7,266 bases of DNA from Deltaproteobacteria bacterium. Lineage in GTDB: Bacteria > Desulfobacterota > Syntrophia > Syntrophales > Smithellaceae. The notes beneath the pieces were generated by a model. It was given only the letters and a program-made list of their open reading frames with translations, had not been told where the DNA came from and did not search any database. The stretch lies in NCBI GenBank assembly GCA_019136325.1, contig JAGVUJ010000096.1, positions 1-7,266 of the forward strand, in the 5' to 3' direction. Positions 1 through 7,251 of this stretch are shown piece by piece (position 1 is the first letter of the stretch; each line of letters starts with the position of its first letter). The position numbers and the translations under genes were made by a program.

Positions 1-1545
1 GCGGGGCAGGGGTTCGATATCGATCCAGCAATCGCCGAACTGTCCGCGTCCGCCGGATTGCTTCTTGTATTTTCCCTGTACGTTGGTTTTTCCCTTAATC
101 GTTTCTTTATAGGGAATCTTAGGCGTGTTCAGATTGACTTCAACGCCGAATTTACGCTTCATCTTTTCGATGGTGACTTCAATATGCACCTGACCCATGC
201 CGGAGAGAATCATTTCCTTGGTTTCAACGTTCCGGGTAAACTGGATGGTCGGATCTTCTTCCGTCAAACGGTGAATGGACGAGGCAATCTTGTCTTCATC
301 ACCGCGCGATTTCGGTTCAATCGCGAAGGACATGATGGGTGGCGGAACGGCTATTTTTTCAAAAACAATGGGAGCCTTTTCGTTACACAGCGTATCTCCC
401 GTCGTTGTTTCCTTTAATTTTGCCACACCGGCAATATCGCCCGGGATCAGGACGTCCGCCTGCTTTTGATTTTTACCTTCCAGAAAGAAAACATGGCCGA
501 ATTTCTCCGTTATCTTTCTCGACGAGTTGTAAACCGGCGTATCTGAATTCAGCGTGCCGGAATAAACGCGGAACAAGGTTAATCTTCCTGCGTAAGGGTC
601 AGCGATCGTTTTGAAAACTATTGCCGAGAAAGGAGCGTCTTCCGACGGCTGCCGTTCTTCGACATCGTCCGTTTTAGGTTTCGTGCCTTTTACAGGACCG
701 CGATCAACAGGGGAAGCGAAAGCGTCAACAGCCAGATCAAGCAGTAAAGAAACACCGATGCCTTTCATGGCAGAGCCGCAAAGAACCGGAATAAGATTGC
801 CGGAAGAAACGCCTTTTTTCAACCCGGCTTTTAATTCTTCATCGGAAAGTTCGCCGGCTTCAAGATACTTATTCATCAGATCATCATCCGCTTCGGCAAT
901 GTCTTCCACCATGGAGTCGCGCATCATTTTTGCATCGTCTTTCAGTTCCGCGGGGATATCGACAGCTTTGCCGACGCCTTTATTGTCGCTGAACATGTAA
1001 GCTTTCATGTTTATCAAATCAACAAGGCCGTTTAATTTGTCTTCAGAACCTATCGGCAGGCAGACCGGCGTAGCTTTCTTTTTGAATTTGGTTTTAATAC
1101 TGTCCAGCGCCGTATTGAAGTTGGCGCGTTCACGATCCAGTCTGTTGATGAAAATAATGCGGGGCAGCTTGAACTCATCGGCCAGTTCCCAGACTTTTTG
1201 TGTCTGAAATTCAACGCCGCCGACAGCGTCAATCACCACAACAGCGTTTTCGACAACGCTCATTGAACATTTAATATCATAAGTGAAGTTGGAGTCGCCC
1301 GGTGTATCAATAAAATTAATCTTATGTTTTTCCCATTCAACAAAATTTGCCGCCGAACTGATTGAGCCCCGACGTTTCTGTTCTTCGGGTTCAAAATCCA
1401 TACAGGAGGTCGCATCATCCACTCTTCCTAATCGTTCGCTTTTTCCAGAAACAAACAATAGCGATTCACAAAGAGATGTTTTCCCGGTTCCACCGTGTCC
1501 GACGACCGCTAAATTTCTGATTGATTTGGTTTCGTATTTTGCCAT
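1..1545 (-). CDS. Elongation factor G-like translational GTPase (EF-G-2 type), C-terminus cut by window edge
   Basis: Reading the minus strand from the ATG at 1545 gives 515 codons with no stop up to the left edge; EF-G proteins are usually about 690 residues, so roughly the last quarter is missing. The protein is a ribosome-associated GTPase of the EF-G superfamily. G1 is GHGGTGKT (residues 16-23), G3 is DTPGD (80-84), G4 is NRLD (134-137) and G5 is GSAMKG (257-262). The visible part ends in the opening of domain IV, with the YKKQSGGRGQFGD signature. The G1 form and the RxGRVDD...DFEPEEQKRR stretch after it resemble the EF-G-2/FusA2 paralogues (for example Thermus EF-G-2) rather than the housekeeping FusA, which has AHIDAGKT. 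The G4 lysine is replaced by Arg135, and the usual RGIT switch I motif reads RRGSIS (58-63). A good ribosome binding site supports the start. It is divergent from the helicase gene. The family is certain; whether it acts in translocation, recycling or something else is unknown. Confidence 0.95.
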   Translation of the reverse strand, partial: MAKYETKSIRNLAVVGHGGTGKTSLCESLLFVSGKSERLGRVDDATSCMDFEPEEQKRRGSISSAANFVEWEKHKINFIDTPGDSNFTYDIKCSMSVVENAVVVIDAVGGVEFQTQKVWELADEFKLPRIIFINRLDRERANFNTALDSIKTKFKKKATPVCLPIGSEDKLNGLVDLINMKAYMFSDNKGVGKAVDIPAELKDDAKMMRDSMVEDIAEADDDLMNKYLEAGELSDEELKAGLKKGVSSGNLIPVLCGSAMKGIGVSLLLDLAVDAFASPVDRGPVKGTKPKTDDVEERQPSEDAPFSAIVFKTIADPYAGRLTLFRVYSGTLNSDTPVYNSSRKITEKFGHVFFLEGKNQKQADVLIPGDIAGVAKLKETTTGDTLCNEKAPIVFEKIAVPPPIMSFAIEPKSRGDEDKIASSIHRLTEEDPTIQFTRNVETKEMILSGMGQVHIEVTIEKMKRKFGVEVNLNTPKIPYKETIKGKTNVQGKYKKQSGGRGQFGDCWIDIEPLPR

Positions 1546-1785
1546 GAGAACTCCTTTCCATACTAAAAAAAGACAATCTAAATTGAATTTGAGTGTTTAG
1601 CGTATGCAGAAAGTAAAATCAAGACAAATTTAATGATTGTTGCTTCAAGTCATTGGTGAGGGAAGCAGGTGACAATGCGCATATTACAAAGAAAATAGCG
1701 CTTTTACCCAGTTGACTTTATAAGAAGATAGACATTGATTGTTATTCACTTGAATATCTGAACCTTTTACTATAAAGACGCGTTG
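1546..1785. other. Divergent intergenic region between EF-G-like gene and helicase gene
   Basis: This 240-base AT-rich stretch has no credible ORF and must hold the promoters of two divergent genes. For the minus-strand EF-G-like gene, two weak sigma-70 candidates are visible. One is TATAAA (1717-1722) with an ATAACA -35 (1740-1745) and a 17-base spacer. The other is TACGCT (1599-1604) with TTGTCT (1622-1627), also 17 bases apart. For the plus-strand helicase, TATAAA at 1771-1776 with a poorly spaced TTGAAT (1750-1755, 15 bases) is the clearest candidate. None is near-consensus, so the assignments are tentative. No hairpin terminator, riboswitch-like fold or repeat was seen. Confidence 0.5.
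1551..1557 (-). promoter_or_regulatory. Ribosome binding site of the EF-G-like gene
   Basis: On the minus strand AAAGGAG lies 5 bases before the ATG at 1545. This is a strong Shine-Dalgarno match and fixes the start of the EF-G-like gene. Confidence 0.85.
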
Positions 1786-3750
1786 ATGATTGATTATGAA
1801 AAAGAGCTGAACGGAGAGCAATTTCGGGTCGTCATGGAAAAAGGGGGGCCGCTTCTGGTGCTTGCCGGAGCGGGCAGCGGAAAAACGCGAACCCTGACCT
1901 ATCGTGTGGCCCGTCTTCTGGAGACCGGTGTTGCGCAGGAAAACATTTTACTGGCCACTTTCACCAATAAAGCCGCGCACGCCATGCTCAACCGCGTGGA
2001 GGGTCTGATTCATGCCGATACGAAGAGAATCATGGGCGGTACATTTCATCATGTCGCTCATCTGATTTTAAGAAAACATGCTCATTATCTCGGCTATAAA
2101 ACCAATTTCTCGATAGTGGACAGTGAAGATTCTCGTCAGATTATTTCCACCTGTATGGCCGAGTTAAAAATAGATCCGAAATTAAGTAAATTCCCCAAAA
2201 GCAATATTGTCGGTGAAATCATCAGCCTGTCCGTCAACACGCAGAGTGCCGTGGAAGATATTCTGGTGTCGCGATACCCGTTTTTTCTCCATCTGATCGA
2301 TGAAATTATGCAGGTCGCATCGCTTTATGAACAAAAGAAGAGGGAACTGGCCGTCATGGATTTTGACGATTTATTAGGGAATTGCCGAATGCTCCTTCAG
2401 GAAAATTCTGATGTTTTGAAAAACCTGTCCGGCCGGTTTGAATATGTTTTAGTGGATGAATATCAGGACACCAACCTCATTCAGGCTGATCTGGTTGATC
2501 TGCTGGCCTCCACGCACAAAAATCTGATGGTGGTCGGAGACGATTCGCAAAGCATTTACTCGTTTCGAGGCGCTAATTTTAACAATATCATTAATTTCCC
2601 CGATCGATATCCCGATTGCAAGATATTTAAACTGGAAACGAACTACCGCAGCACGCCGGAAATACTGCACCTGGCCAATCTGAGCATCAATAATAACGAA
2701 AAACAATTCCCGAAAGAATTAAAAGCGGTGCGCGACAACGGGATGAGGCCGGTGATGGTTTCCGCAAAAAATGTAGTGAAACAGGCTGATTTTGTGACGC
2801 AAAGAGTGATGGAGTTAATCCGGTCAGGCGTGCCGCTCAAAGAAATCGCCGTTCTTTACCGGGCGCATTATCATTCGATGGAAATGCAGATGGAATTCGT
2901 CCGGCGCGATATTCCTTTTGATATGCGTTCCGGCATCCGTTTTTTCGAACAGGCGCATATCAAGGATGTGACGTCCTATATGAGAGTTCTGGTCAATCCA
3001 CGAGATGAGCTGGCCTGGCGGCGTCTGCTGGTCATGTATCCCAAAGTGGGCAAGGCCACGTTCAATAAAATCTGGCAATATCTGAAAAAGGAAGACAATC
3101 CTCTGCATGCTCTTTTAAACGATGAATTCACCAGGATCATGTCCAAATCGGCAAGGCCCGGTTTGGAAGAGTGCCGGAAAACGATCCGGCAGCTTCTCGA
3201 TCTTCCGGACAATGAACGCATTCCGGAAAAGATAATAGAGGTTTTGTTAAACCGGGGCGGTTACCGTGTTTATTTGCAGGATAATTATTCCGACGCGTCA
3301 TCGAGGGAAGAAGATTTGATTCAACTCGGCAATTTTTCCGGGCAGTTTTTGCAGATGGAAGATTTTTTGAATGAACTGGCGCTTCTGACCAATATGGCCA
3401 AAGAAGAAAATCTCGGTGAAGAGGGCGATGAAGACAAGGTTGCTTTAAGCACCATTCATCAGGCCAAGGGGCTGGAATGGTCTTATGTGTTCTTGATCTG
3501 GTGCGCGGACGGCATGATTCCGCTGCAGCGGGCGCTGAAAGAAGAGGGCGGTGAGGAGGAGGAAAGAAGACTCTTTTATGTGGCGGTGACCCGGGCCAAA
3601 GATCAGCTTTATTTGTGTTATCCCGCGCTTGACTATACGCATTCATCCGGTGTTTTAAATCTTGCGCCTTCCCGTTTTATCCGCGAAATAGCCCCTCTTT
3701 CGGAATATGACGCGGACCGTCCGTTTGAACAATGGACGATTTATGATTAG
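1786..3750 (+). CDS. UvrD/Rep/PcrA-family superfamily 1A 3'-5' DNA helicase
   Basis: A complete protein of 654 residues from the ATG at 1786; a TTG directly before it (1783) would add one residue. It should unwind DNA 3' to 5' using ATP, in repair or replication restart. All SF1A motifs are present in order: Q motif around LNGEQ (8-12), Walker A AGAGSGKT (27-34), motif Ia TFTNKAA, motif Ib GTFHH, Walker B VDEYQDT with D224/E225, motif III GDDSQSIYSFRGA (251-263), motif IV NYRST (286-290), motif V STIHQAKGLEW (555-565) and motif VI YVAVTRAK (598-605). It is shorter than E. coli UvrD (720) and PcrA (about 724), close to Rep (673), and stops soon after motif VI, so the C-terminal Tudor-like tail of UvrD/PcrA that binds partners is apparently absent. 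I therefore give no symbol. There is no clear Shine-Dalgarno sequence before the start. It appears to be transcribed alone: the gene upstream is divergent and a separate promoter lies downstream. Confidence 0.95.
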   Translation: MIDYEKELNGEQFRVVMEKGGPLLVLAGAGSGKTRTLTYRVARLLETGVAQENILLATFTNKAAHAMLNRVEGLIHADTKRIMGGTFHHVAHLILRKHAHYLGYKTNFSIVDSEDSRQIISTCMAELKIDPKLSKFPKSNIVGEIISLSVNTQSAVEDILVSRYPFFLHLIDEIMQVASLYEQKKRELAVMDFDDLLGNCRMLLQENSDVLKNLSGRFEYVLVDEYQDTNLIQADLVDLLASTHKNLMVVGDDSQSIYSFRGANFNNIINFPDRYPDCKIFKLETNYRSTPEILHLANLSINNNEKQFPKELKAVRDNGMRPVMVSAKNVVKQADFVTQRVMELIRSGVPLKEIAVLYRAHYHSMEMQMEFVRRDIPFDMRSGIRFFEQAHIKDVTSYMRVLVNPRDELAWRRLLVMYPKVGKATFNKIWQYLKKEDNPLHALLNDEFTRIMSKSARPGLEECRKTIRQLLDLPDNERIPEKIIEVLLNRGGYRVYLQDNYSDASSREEDLIQLGNFSGQFLQMEDFLNELALLTNMAKEENLGEEGDEDKVALSTIHQAKGLEWSYVFLIWCADGMIPLQRALKEEGGEEEERRLFYVAVTRAKDQLYLCYPALDYTHSSGVLNLAPSRFIREIAPLSEYDADRPFEQWTIYD

Positions 3751-3824
3751 ATCGCATTTTACGAATCAGAAGCGATGAAGTCCAAAAGATGCTCTTCTGA
3801 AGATTTTCGGTTTCACCCGGTCTG

Positions 3825-3834
3825 GTGTTAACAC
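3825..3834. repeat. Perfect 10-base palindrome GTGTTAACAC
   Basis: GTGTTAACAC is its own reverse complement. It lies in the non-coding gap after the helicase, about 40 bases upstream of the -35 box of the kinase operon promoter. Its position would suit an activator or upstream repressor site. A 10-base palindrome can arise by chance, and no second copy is seen in the window. Confidence 0.3.
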
Positions 3835-3873
3835 AACATTTCGAAACGGGCGTGAGATGCCTTGAATTTTACG

Positions 3874-3902
3874 TTGACATAAAGTTACAATTTTCCTATA
3901 GT
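3874..3902 (+). promoter_or_regulatory. Sigma-70-type promoter of the kinase-regulator operon
   Basis: A perfect -35 box TTGACA (3874-3879) is followed by a 17-base spacer and a -10 box TATAGT (3897-3902), one mismatch from TATAAT. Transcription would begin near 3909, leaving a leader of about 100 bases before the kinase ATG at 4008. The promoter sits in non-coding DNA and points at the two-component operon, so the operon probably has a substantial basal level of expression independent of sigma-54. Confidence 0.75.
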
Positions 3903-4007
3903 CCTGTGCCATAAAAGTAAAATATATCAAGTTTCAGCCATCAAGTGTGTTATACAATGACGTTTTCAATTGTGTCACATTTCGTGCGCATGTGATCGGA
4001 TGACAGC

Positions 4008-5780
4008 ATGCAGCATGAACTCATTATCACGAAAAGCGATCTTCGCATTATTGATGCAACCCCCGGATGCCGCTGTTTCATAAACGGGAGCATGTCGAAG
4101 AAGAAAATGAACCTCTTTGACTGTATTCCTGCCCTCCGAACTGTTCTCACCGCGCAAATTCTCAAGGAAGGAGGCGTCGCGGAAGGTGTAACGCTGGAGA
4201 CGGGGACCTGTTCCGTCCGTGTGTTCCCCGCGGAGAAACATATCACCTTTCTGTTTCAATCTGAAGATGGCTCGTTGCCTGAAAAAGCCTCCGTGAGCAA
4301 ATTTGCCGAGTTGAAGAAACGAAATGAATTCCTGGAGTCCATTATAGAAGAGGCGCCCATCGGTCTGATTCTCTGTGATGAGAAGGGGATCATTGTCGAT
4401 GTCAATAAAAAGCAGGAGCAGAATTCACGCCAGAAGCGCCGTCAACTGATCGGCCGCGATATACGAGAAGTCTATCAGAAGGCCTTCGAATATTCCGAAA
4501 TAACGAATTTATTTGACCGGGTCGTCAACAGTACTGTTTCCAGCGAAACCCTGATTGTCGATCATTATTATCCGCAATTTTATAAGAAGGACATGATTAT
4601 CAAGTTTATCGCGACCCGGTTGAAGGAACATGAACGGGTTACAGTCTTCGTTGAGATAGAAGACGAATTATACCGCGAAAAGCGGAAAGCGGAAAAGGCC
4701 GGGGAAGATCTGCGGATGTCTCAGAACTACATGGCTCAGTTGCTTGATTCTTCACCCAATATGGTAATTTCGGTGGACAACAAACGGCGGGTTGTCAGTT
4801 TTAACAAAACCGCCGAACGTCTGCTGGGGTTTCAGGCGAGCGAGGTCTACAATTCCCCGGTGGACAGATTTTTCCCGAAGGAAGAGCTTCTGAAGCTTGA
4901 TCTGGCGGTTTCCTCCGGCGATCTGTGGTACGGGACGGCTCATATCTACCGTTCGGACAAGTCCACTTTTCCCATCGAGCTTTATACCAACAAGGTCAAA
5001 GACGAAAAAACGGGCAAGGATATTGCAACACTTTTTCTTGCGGTGGATATTGAGGAGCGCAGCAAACTCAGACAGAATCTCATCCAGTCTCAGAAGATGA
5101 ATTTCATCGGAGAGCTCGTTAACGGCCTTGCCCACCAGATCAATAATCCGCTGGTCGGCGTCATTAATATTGCGGACATTCTGATGCAAATGATTGATGT
5201 CGACGATGAGAGATATGCTTACATAAAAATGATCAGAGAAGCGGGCGAGAGTTGCAAGGAAGTCATCTCGCGGCTGCTCAGGTTTTCCCGGAGACAGGAG
5301 GGCGTGACCCACACGGAAATCGATGTCCGAAATGTCCTCGATGCCGGCATTGAAATGCTCATGAAGCATCCGGATTTCAAAAAAGTGAGGGTAGAACGCC
5401 ATTATCAGGATGTGTCTCACATCAGCGGAGACCCTGTCCTGCTGCAACAGGCCTTTATGAATATGCTGATTAACAGCGCACAGGCTATTCAGTGTCATGG
5501 CGTTATCAAGGTGGGATGCGGTTACGATAATGCCAGGGGCACGCAGGTTGTCGTAACCATTCGGGACGGCGGCTGCGGAATCCCGGCAGGAGACATCCCC
5601 AAGATATTCGAACCTTTTTTCAGCACGAAGAATGTCGATGACGGAACGGGAATCGGATTAAGTCTTACTTACTGGATCATACAGGATCACGGCGGCAGGA
5701 TCAGTGTGGAAAGTGTCGTGGGGAAGGGATCGACTTTTACCACCTATCTGCCGGTTAAAGGAAAAGAATGGTATGAATAA
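4008..5780 (+). CDS. Cytoplasmic PAS-domain sensor histidine kinase, NtrB-like
   Basis: A 590-residue kinase that should autophosphorylate on His376 and pass phosphate to the regulator encoded next. Residues 1-86 look like a degenerate PAS-type fold (ELIITKSDLRIIDATPG onward). Clear PAS domains follow at about 105-220 and 237-350, joined by a charged, probably coiled-coil helix (about 216-240). The dimerisation domain has an H box around LAHQINNP (374-381). The ATPase domain shows the N box NMLINSAQA (485-493), G1 DGGCG (520-524), an FEPFFSTK F box and G2 DGTGIG (545-550). I see no signal peptide or membrane segment, so the signal is probably internal; the ligand cannot be told from sequence. 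ATG 4008 is chosen because a stop lies in frame at 3993-3995 and the first PAS strand begins right after it. The Shine-Dalgarno sequence is weak (GGA at 3998-4000). The gene overlaps the regulator by 8 bases, which suggests translational coupling. Confidence 0.93.
   Translation: MQHELIITKSDLRIIDATPGCRCFINGSMSKKKMNLFDCIPALRTVLTAQILKEGGVAEGVTLETGTCSVRVFPAEKHITFLFQSEDGSLPEKASVSKFAELKKRNEFLESIIEEAPIGLILCDEKGIIVDVNKKQEQNSRQKRRQLIGRDIREVYQKAFEYSEITNLFDRVVNSTVSSETLIVDHYYPQFYKKDMIIKFIATRLKEHERVTVFVEIEDELYREKRKAEKAGEDLRMSQNYMAQLLDSSPNMVISVDNKRRVVSFNKTAERLLGFQASEVYNSPVDRFFPKEELLKLDLAVSSGDLWYGTAHIYRSDKSTFPIELYTNKVKDEKTGKDIATLFLAVDIEERSKLRQNLIQSQKMNFIGELVNGLAHQINNPLVGVINIADILMQMIDVDDERYAYIKMIREAGESCKEVISRLLRFSRRQEGVTHTEIDVRNVLDAGIEMLMKHPDFKKVRVERHYQDVSHISGDPVLLQQAFMNMLINSAQAIQCHGVIKVGCGYDNARGTQVVVTIRDGGCGIPAGDIPKIFEPFFSTKNVDDGTGIGLSLTYWIIQDHGGRISVESVVGKGSTFTTYLPVKGKEWYE
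5757..5762 (+). promoter_or_regulatory. Ribosome binding site deciding the regulator start
   Basis: AAAGGA lies 10 bases before the ATG at 5773, inside the end of the kinase gene. It supports this ATG over an in-frame GTG at 5704, which would add 23 residues ahead of the receiver domain with no homology to the family. Confidence 0.75.
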
Positions 5781-7140
5781 AAAACTGCCCAAGGTGCTGG
5801 TGGCGGATGATGAAGAATATACACGGGTGTATTTCAAAAGAATTCTCTCGCCGGAATTTTATAATGTAAGCCTGGTCAAAGACGGCGCTGACGCGCTTCA
5901 AAAATGGTCGAACGAATCATTCGATTTGATCATCATGGATATACGCATGCCCGGTGTTGATGGCATGGAGGTCTTGAAGCAAATCAGAATGAGGGATGCG
6001 GAAACCATGATTATCATCATTTCGGCCTACGGCGATATGGACTCCGTCATTGAAGCCATGCGACTCGGCGCGAACGATTTCTTTGCCAAACCGTTCAGCA
6101 GCATCGATAAAATCAAACTGGATATCAAAAACTGTCTGGAGCGGCGAAATCTTCTGCGTGAAAACGAACTACTCAGAGAGCAGATCAGTTCGGGGATCGG
6201 CCGGGAGTCCATGGTGTATTCCTGCAAGGCCATGGAAGCGGTGATCGAACAGGCGACGCGCATTGCCCGTCTGGAAATGCCCGTGCTGATTGAGGGAGAA
6301 AGCGGGACGGGCAAGGAACTTGTTGCCCGGTACATCCATGCAAAGAGTCTCCGCGCCAAGGAGCCGTTCTTTGCGGTGAATTGCGGGGCATTGAGCGAGA
6401 CGCTTCTGGAACCGGCATTATTCGGTTATGAGAAAGGAGCCTTCACCGGCGCGAATGCCCGGACGCCCGGCTATTTCGAGGCCGCGGGAGGCGGAACGAT
6501 TTTTCTGGATGAAATCAGCGAAACCTCGCCGTCGTTCCAGGTCAAACTGCTCCGTGTCCTTCAGGAAGGCGAGTTCATGCGGGTCGGTGGGACGAAAACC
6601 ATCAAGGTGGCTTGCCGGCTCCTTTCCGCCACAAACATGGATATATCAACCCTCGTCAATAAAGGCATTTTCAGGAAAGATCTCTTATACCGCATCAATG
6701 TCATCAAAATAGATGTTCCGCCTTTGCGCCAAAGGACTCCGGACATCCCTCTGCTGCTCGACCATTTCATGCATCAGGTTTGCGAACATAATAAAATCAG
6801 AGAAAAGAAATTTTCGCCGGACGTCCTGACCTGTCTTATGCAGCATGCCTGGGAGGGCAATGTGAGGGAGTTGCGAAATCTTGTGGAGAGACTCGCCGTT
6901 TTTTCCCGTCATCAGATGATTACGGTTGAAGATCTTCCGCGTGAATATAAATATATCGATGCTGACTCCAATGATCAGCAATCACTTCCGCTGAATTTCG
7001 AACAGGCGAAAAGTCTGTTTGAGTCAGAGTATTATAAAAGACTGTTTATCGCCGCAAACGGTGACTTCAAAAAAGCCTCTGCCATGTCCGGTCTCAACCT
7101 GTCCACGCTCTATCGGAGAAGAAACAAATTGGATGAATAG
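5773..7140 (+). CDS. NtrC-family sigma-54-dependent response regulator
   Basis: A 455-residue enhancer-binding protein, cognate to the kinase just upstream. The receiver domain (about 6-120) has the acidic pair D12/D13, phospho-acceptor D56 in IIMDIRMPG, S84 and K106. A short helical linker (about 120-140) leads to the AAA+ domain. This has Walker A GESGTGKE (175-182), the sigma-54 contact loop GAFTGA (222-227), Walker B GGTIFLDE (240-247) and the sensor II region around GNVREL (362-367). The C-terminus carries a Fis-type helix-turn-helix (about 430-453, GDFKKASAMSGLNLSTLYRR). All catalytic residues are intact. Once phosphorylated it should oligomerise at upstream enhancers and use ATP to open promoters bound by sigma-54 RNA polymerase. 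Length and domain order are typical of the family. The ATG at 5773 lies 8 bases inside the kinase gene. The regulon cannot be deduced from the protein, and no sigma-54 promoter was found in the window. Confidence 0.95.
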   Translation: MNKKLPKVLVADDEEYTRVYFKRILSPEFYNVSLVKDGADALQKWSNESFDLIIMDIRMPGVDGMEVLKQIRMRDAETMIIIISAYGDMDSVIEAMRLGANDFFAKPFSSIDKIKLDIKNCLERRNLLRENELLREQISSGIGRESMVYSCKAMEAVIEQATRIARLEMPVLIEGESGTGKELVARYIHAKSLRAKEPFFAVNCGALSETLLEPALFGYEKGAFTGANARTPGYFEAAGGGTIFLDEISETSPSFQVKLLRVLQEGEFMRVGGTKTIKVACRLLSATNMDISTLVNKGIFRKDLLYRINVIKIDVPPLRQRTPDIPLLLDHFMHQVCEHNKIREKKFSPDVLTCLMQHAWEGNVRELRNLVERLAVFSRHQMITVEDLPREYKYIDADSNDQQSLPLNFEQAKSLFESEYYKRLFIAANGDFKKASAMSGLNLSTLYRRRNKLDE

Positions 7141-7142
7141 AT

Positions 7143-7160
7143 TTTTTGCACGGATGCAAA
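7143..7160. repeat. Palindromic 18-base element, copy 1 (possible regulator binding site)
   Basis: TTTTTGCACGGATGCAAA begins three bases after the regulator stop codon. It contains an inverted repeat, TTTTGCA and TGCAAAA, around a CGGA centre (7144-7161; 7 base pairs per arm). An identical 18-base copy occurs 91 bases further on. The length and two-fold symmetry match the kind of site bound by Fis-type helix-turn-helix dimers of NtrC-family activators, but the link to this regulator is inferred. No T-run follows on the plus strand, so it is unlikely to be a terminator. Confidence 0.6.
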
Positions 7161-7233
7161 AGTATTGGCTGAATTGCAAATAAGTCCATCGCCTTGAAAT
7201 CCTAAGATAAAACAATTTTTCTCCCATCTGGAA

Positions 7234-7251
7234 TTTTTGCACGGATGCAAA
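7234..7251. repeat. Palindromic 18-base element, copy 2
   Basis: This is an exact repeat of the 18 bases at 7143-7160. The arms here are 6 base pairs (TTTGCA and TGCAAA) around the same CGGA centre. A run of six T (7257-7262) follows five bases after the element, so a weak terminator role is an alternative, though a six-pair stem with only two G-C pairs would be poor at this. Between the copies lies a partial match, ATTGCAAAT (7173-7181), which may be a degenerate or half site. Confidence 0.6.

Noticed and set aside
58..1600. Several plus-strand open frames of 60-130 codons
   Set aside because: Those up to 1545 lie on the strand opposite the EF-G-like gene, whose 515-codon frame is continuous and carries all GTPase motifs; the last merely runs into its upstream region.
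3346..3360. Near match to the 18-base palindrome (TTTTTGCAGATGGAA) inside the helicase gene
   Set aside because: It lacks the CGGA centre and the second arm, and is explained by conserved coding sequence.
3137..3646. A 169-codon open frame on the minus strand inside the helicase gene
   Set aside because: It is antisense to helicase motifs V and VI, has a low-complexity Pro/Arg-rich translation and no plausible start signal.
4752..5498. A 248-codon open frame on the minus strand inside the kinase gene
   Set aside because: It lies fully antisense to conserved PAS and HisKA sequence, shows no recognisable domain, and is explained as a shadow of the kinase reading frame.
5704..5772. Upstream in-frame GTG start for the response regulator
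   Set aside because: It would overlap the kinase gene by 77 bases and add 23 residues not seen in receiver domains; the ATG at 5773 has a ribosome binding site and begins right before the receiver fold.
7164..7242. Possible sigma-54 -24/-12 promoters (TTGGCT...TTGCA and CTGG...TTGCA)
   Set aside because: In both cases GG and GC are separated by 7 bases instead of the required 10, so neither fits a sigma-54 promoter.
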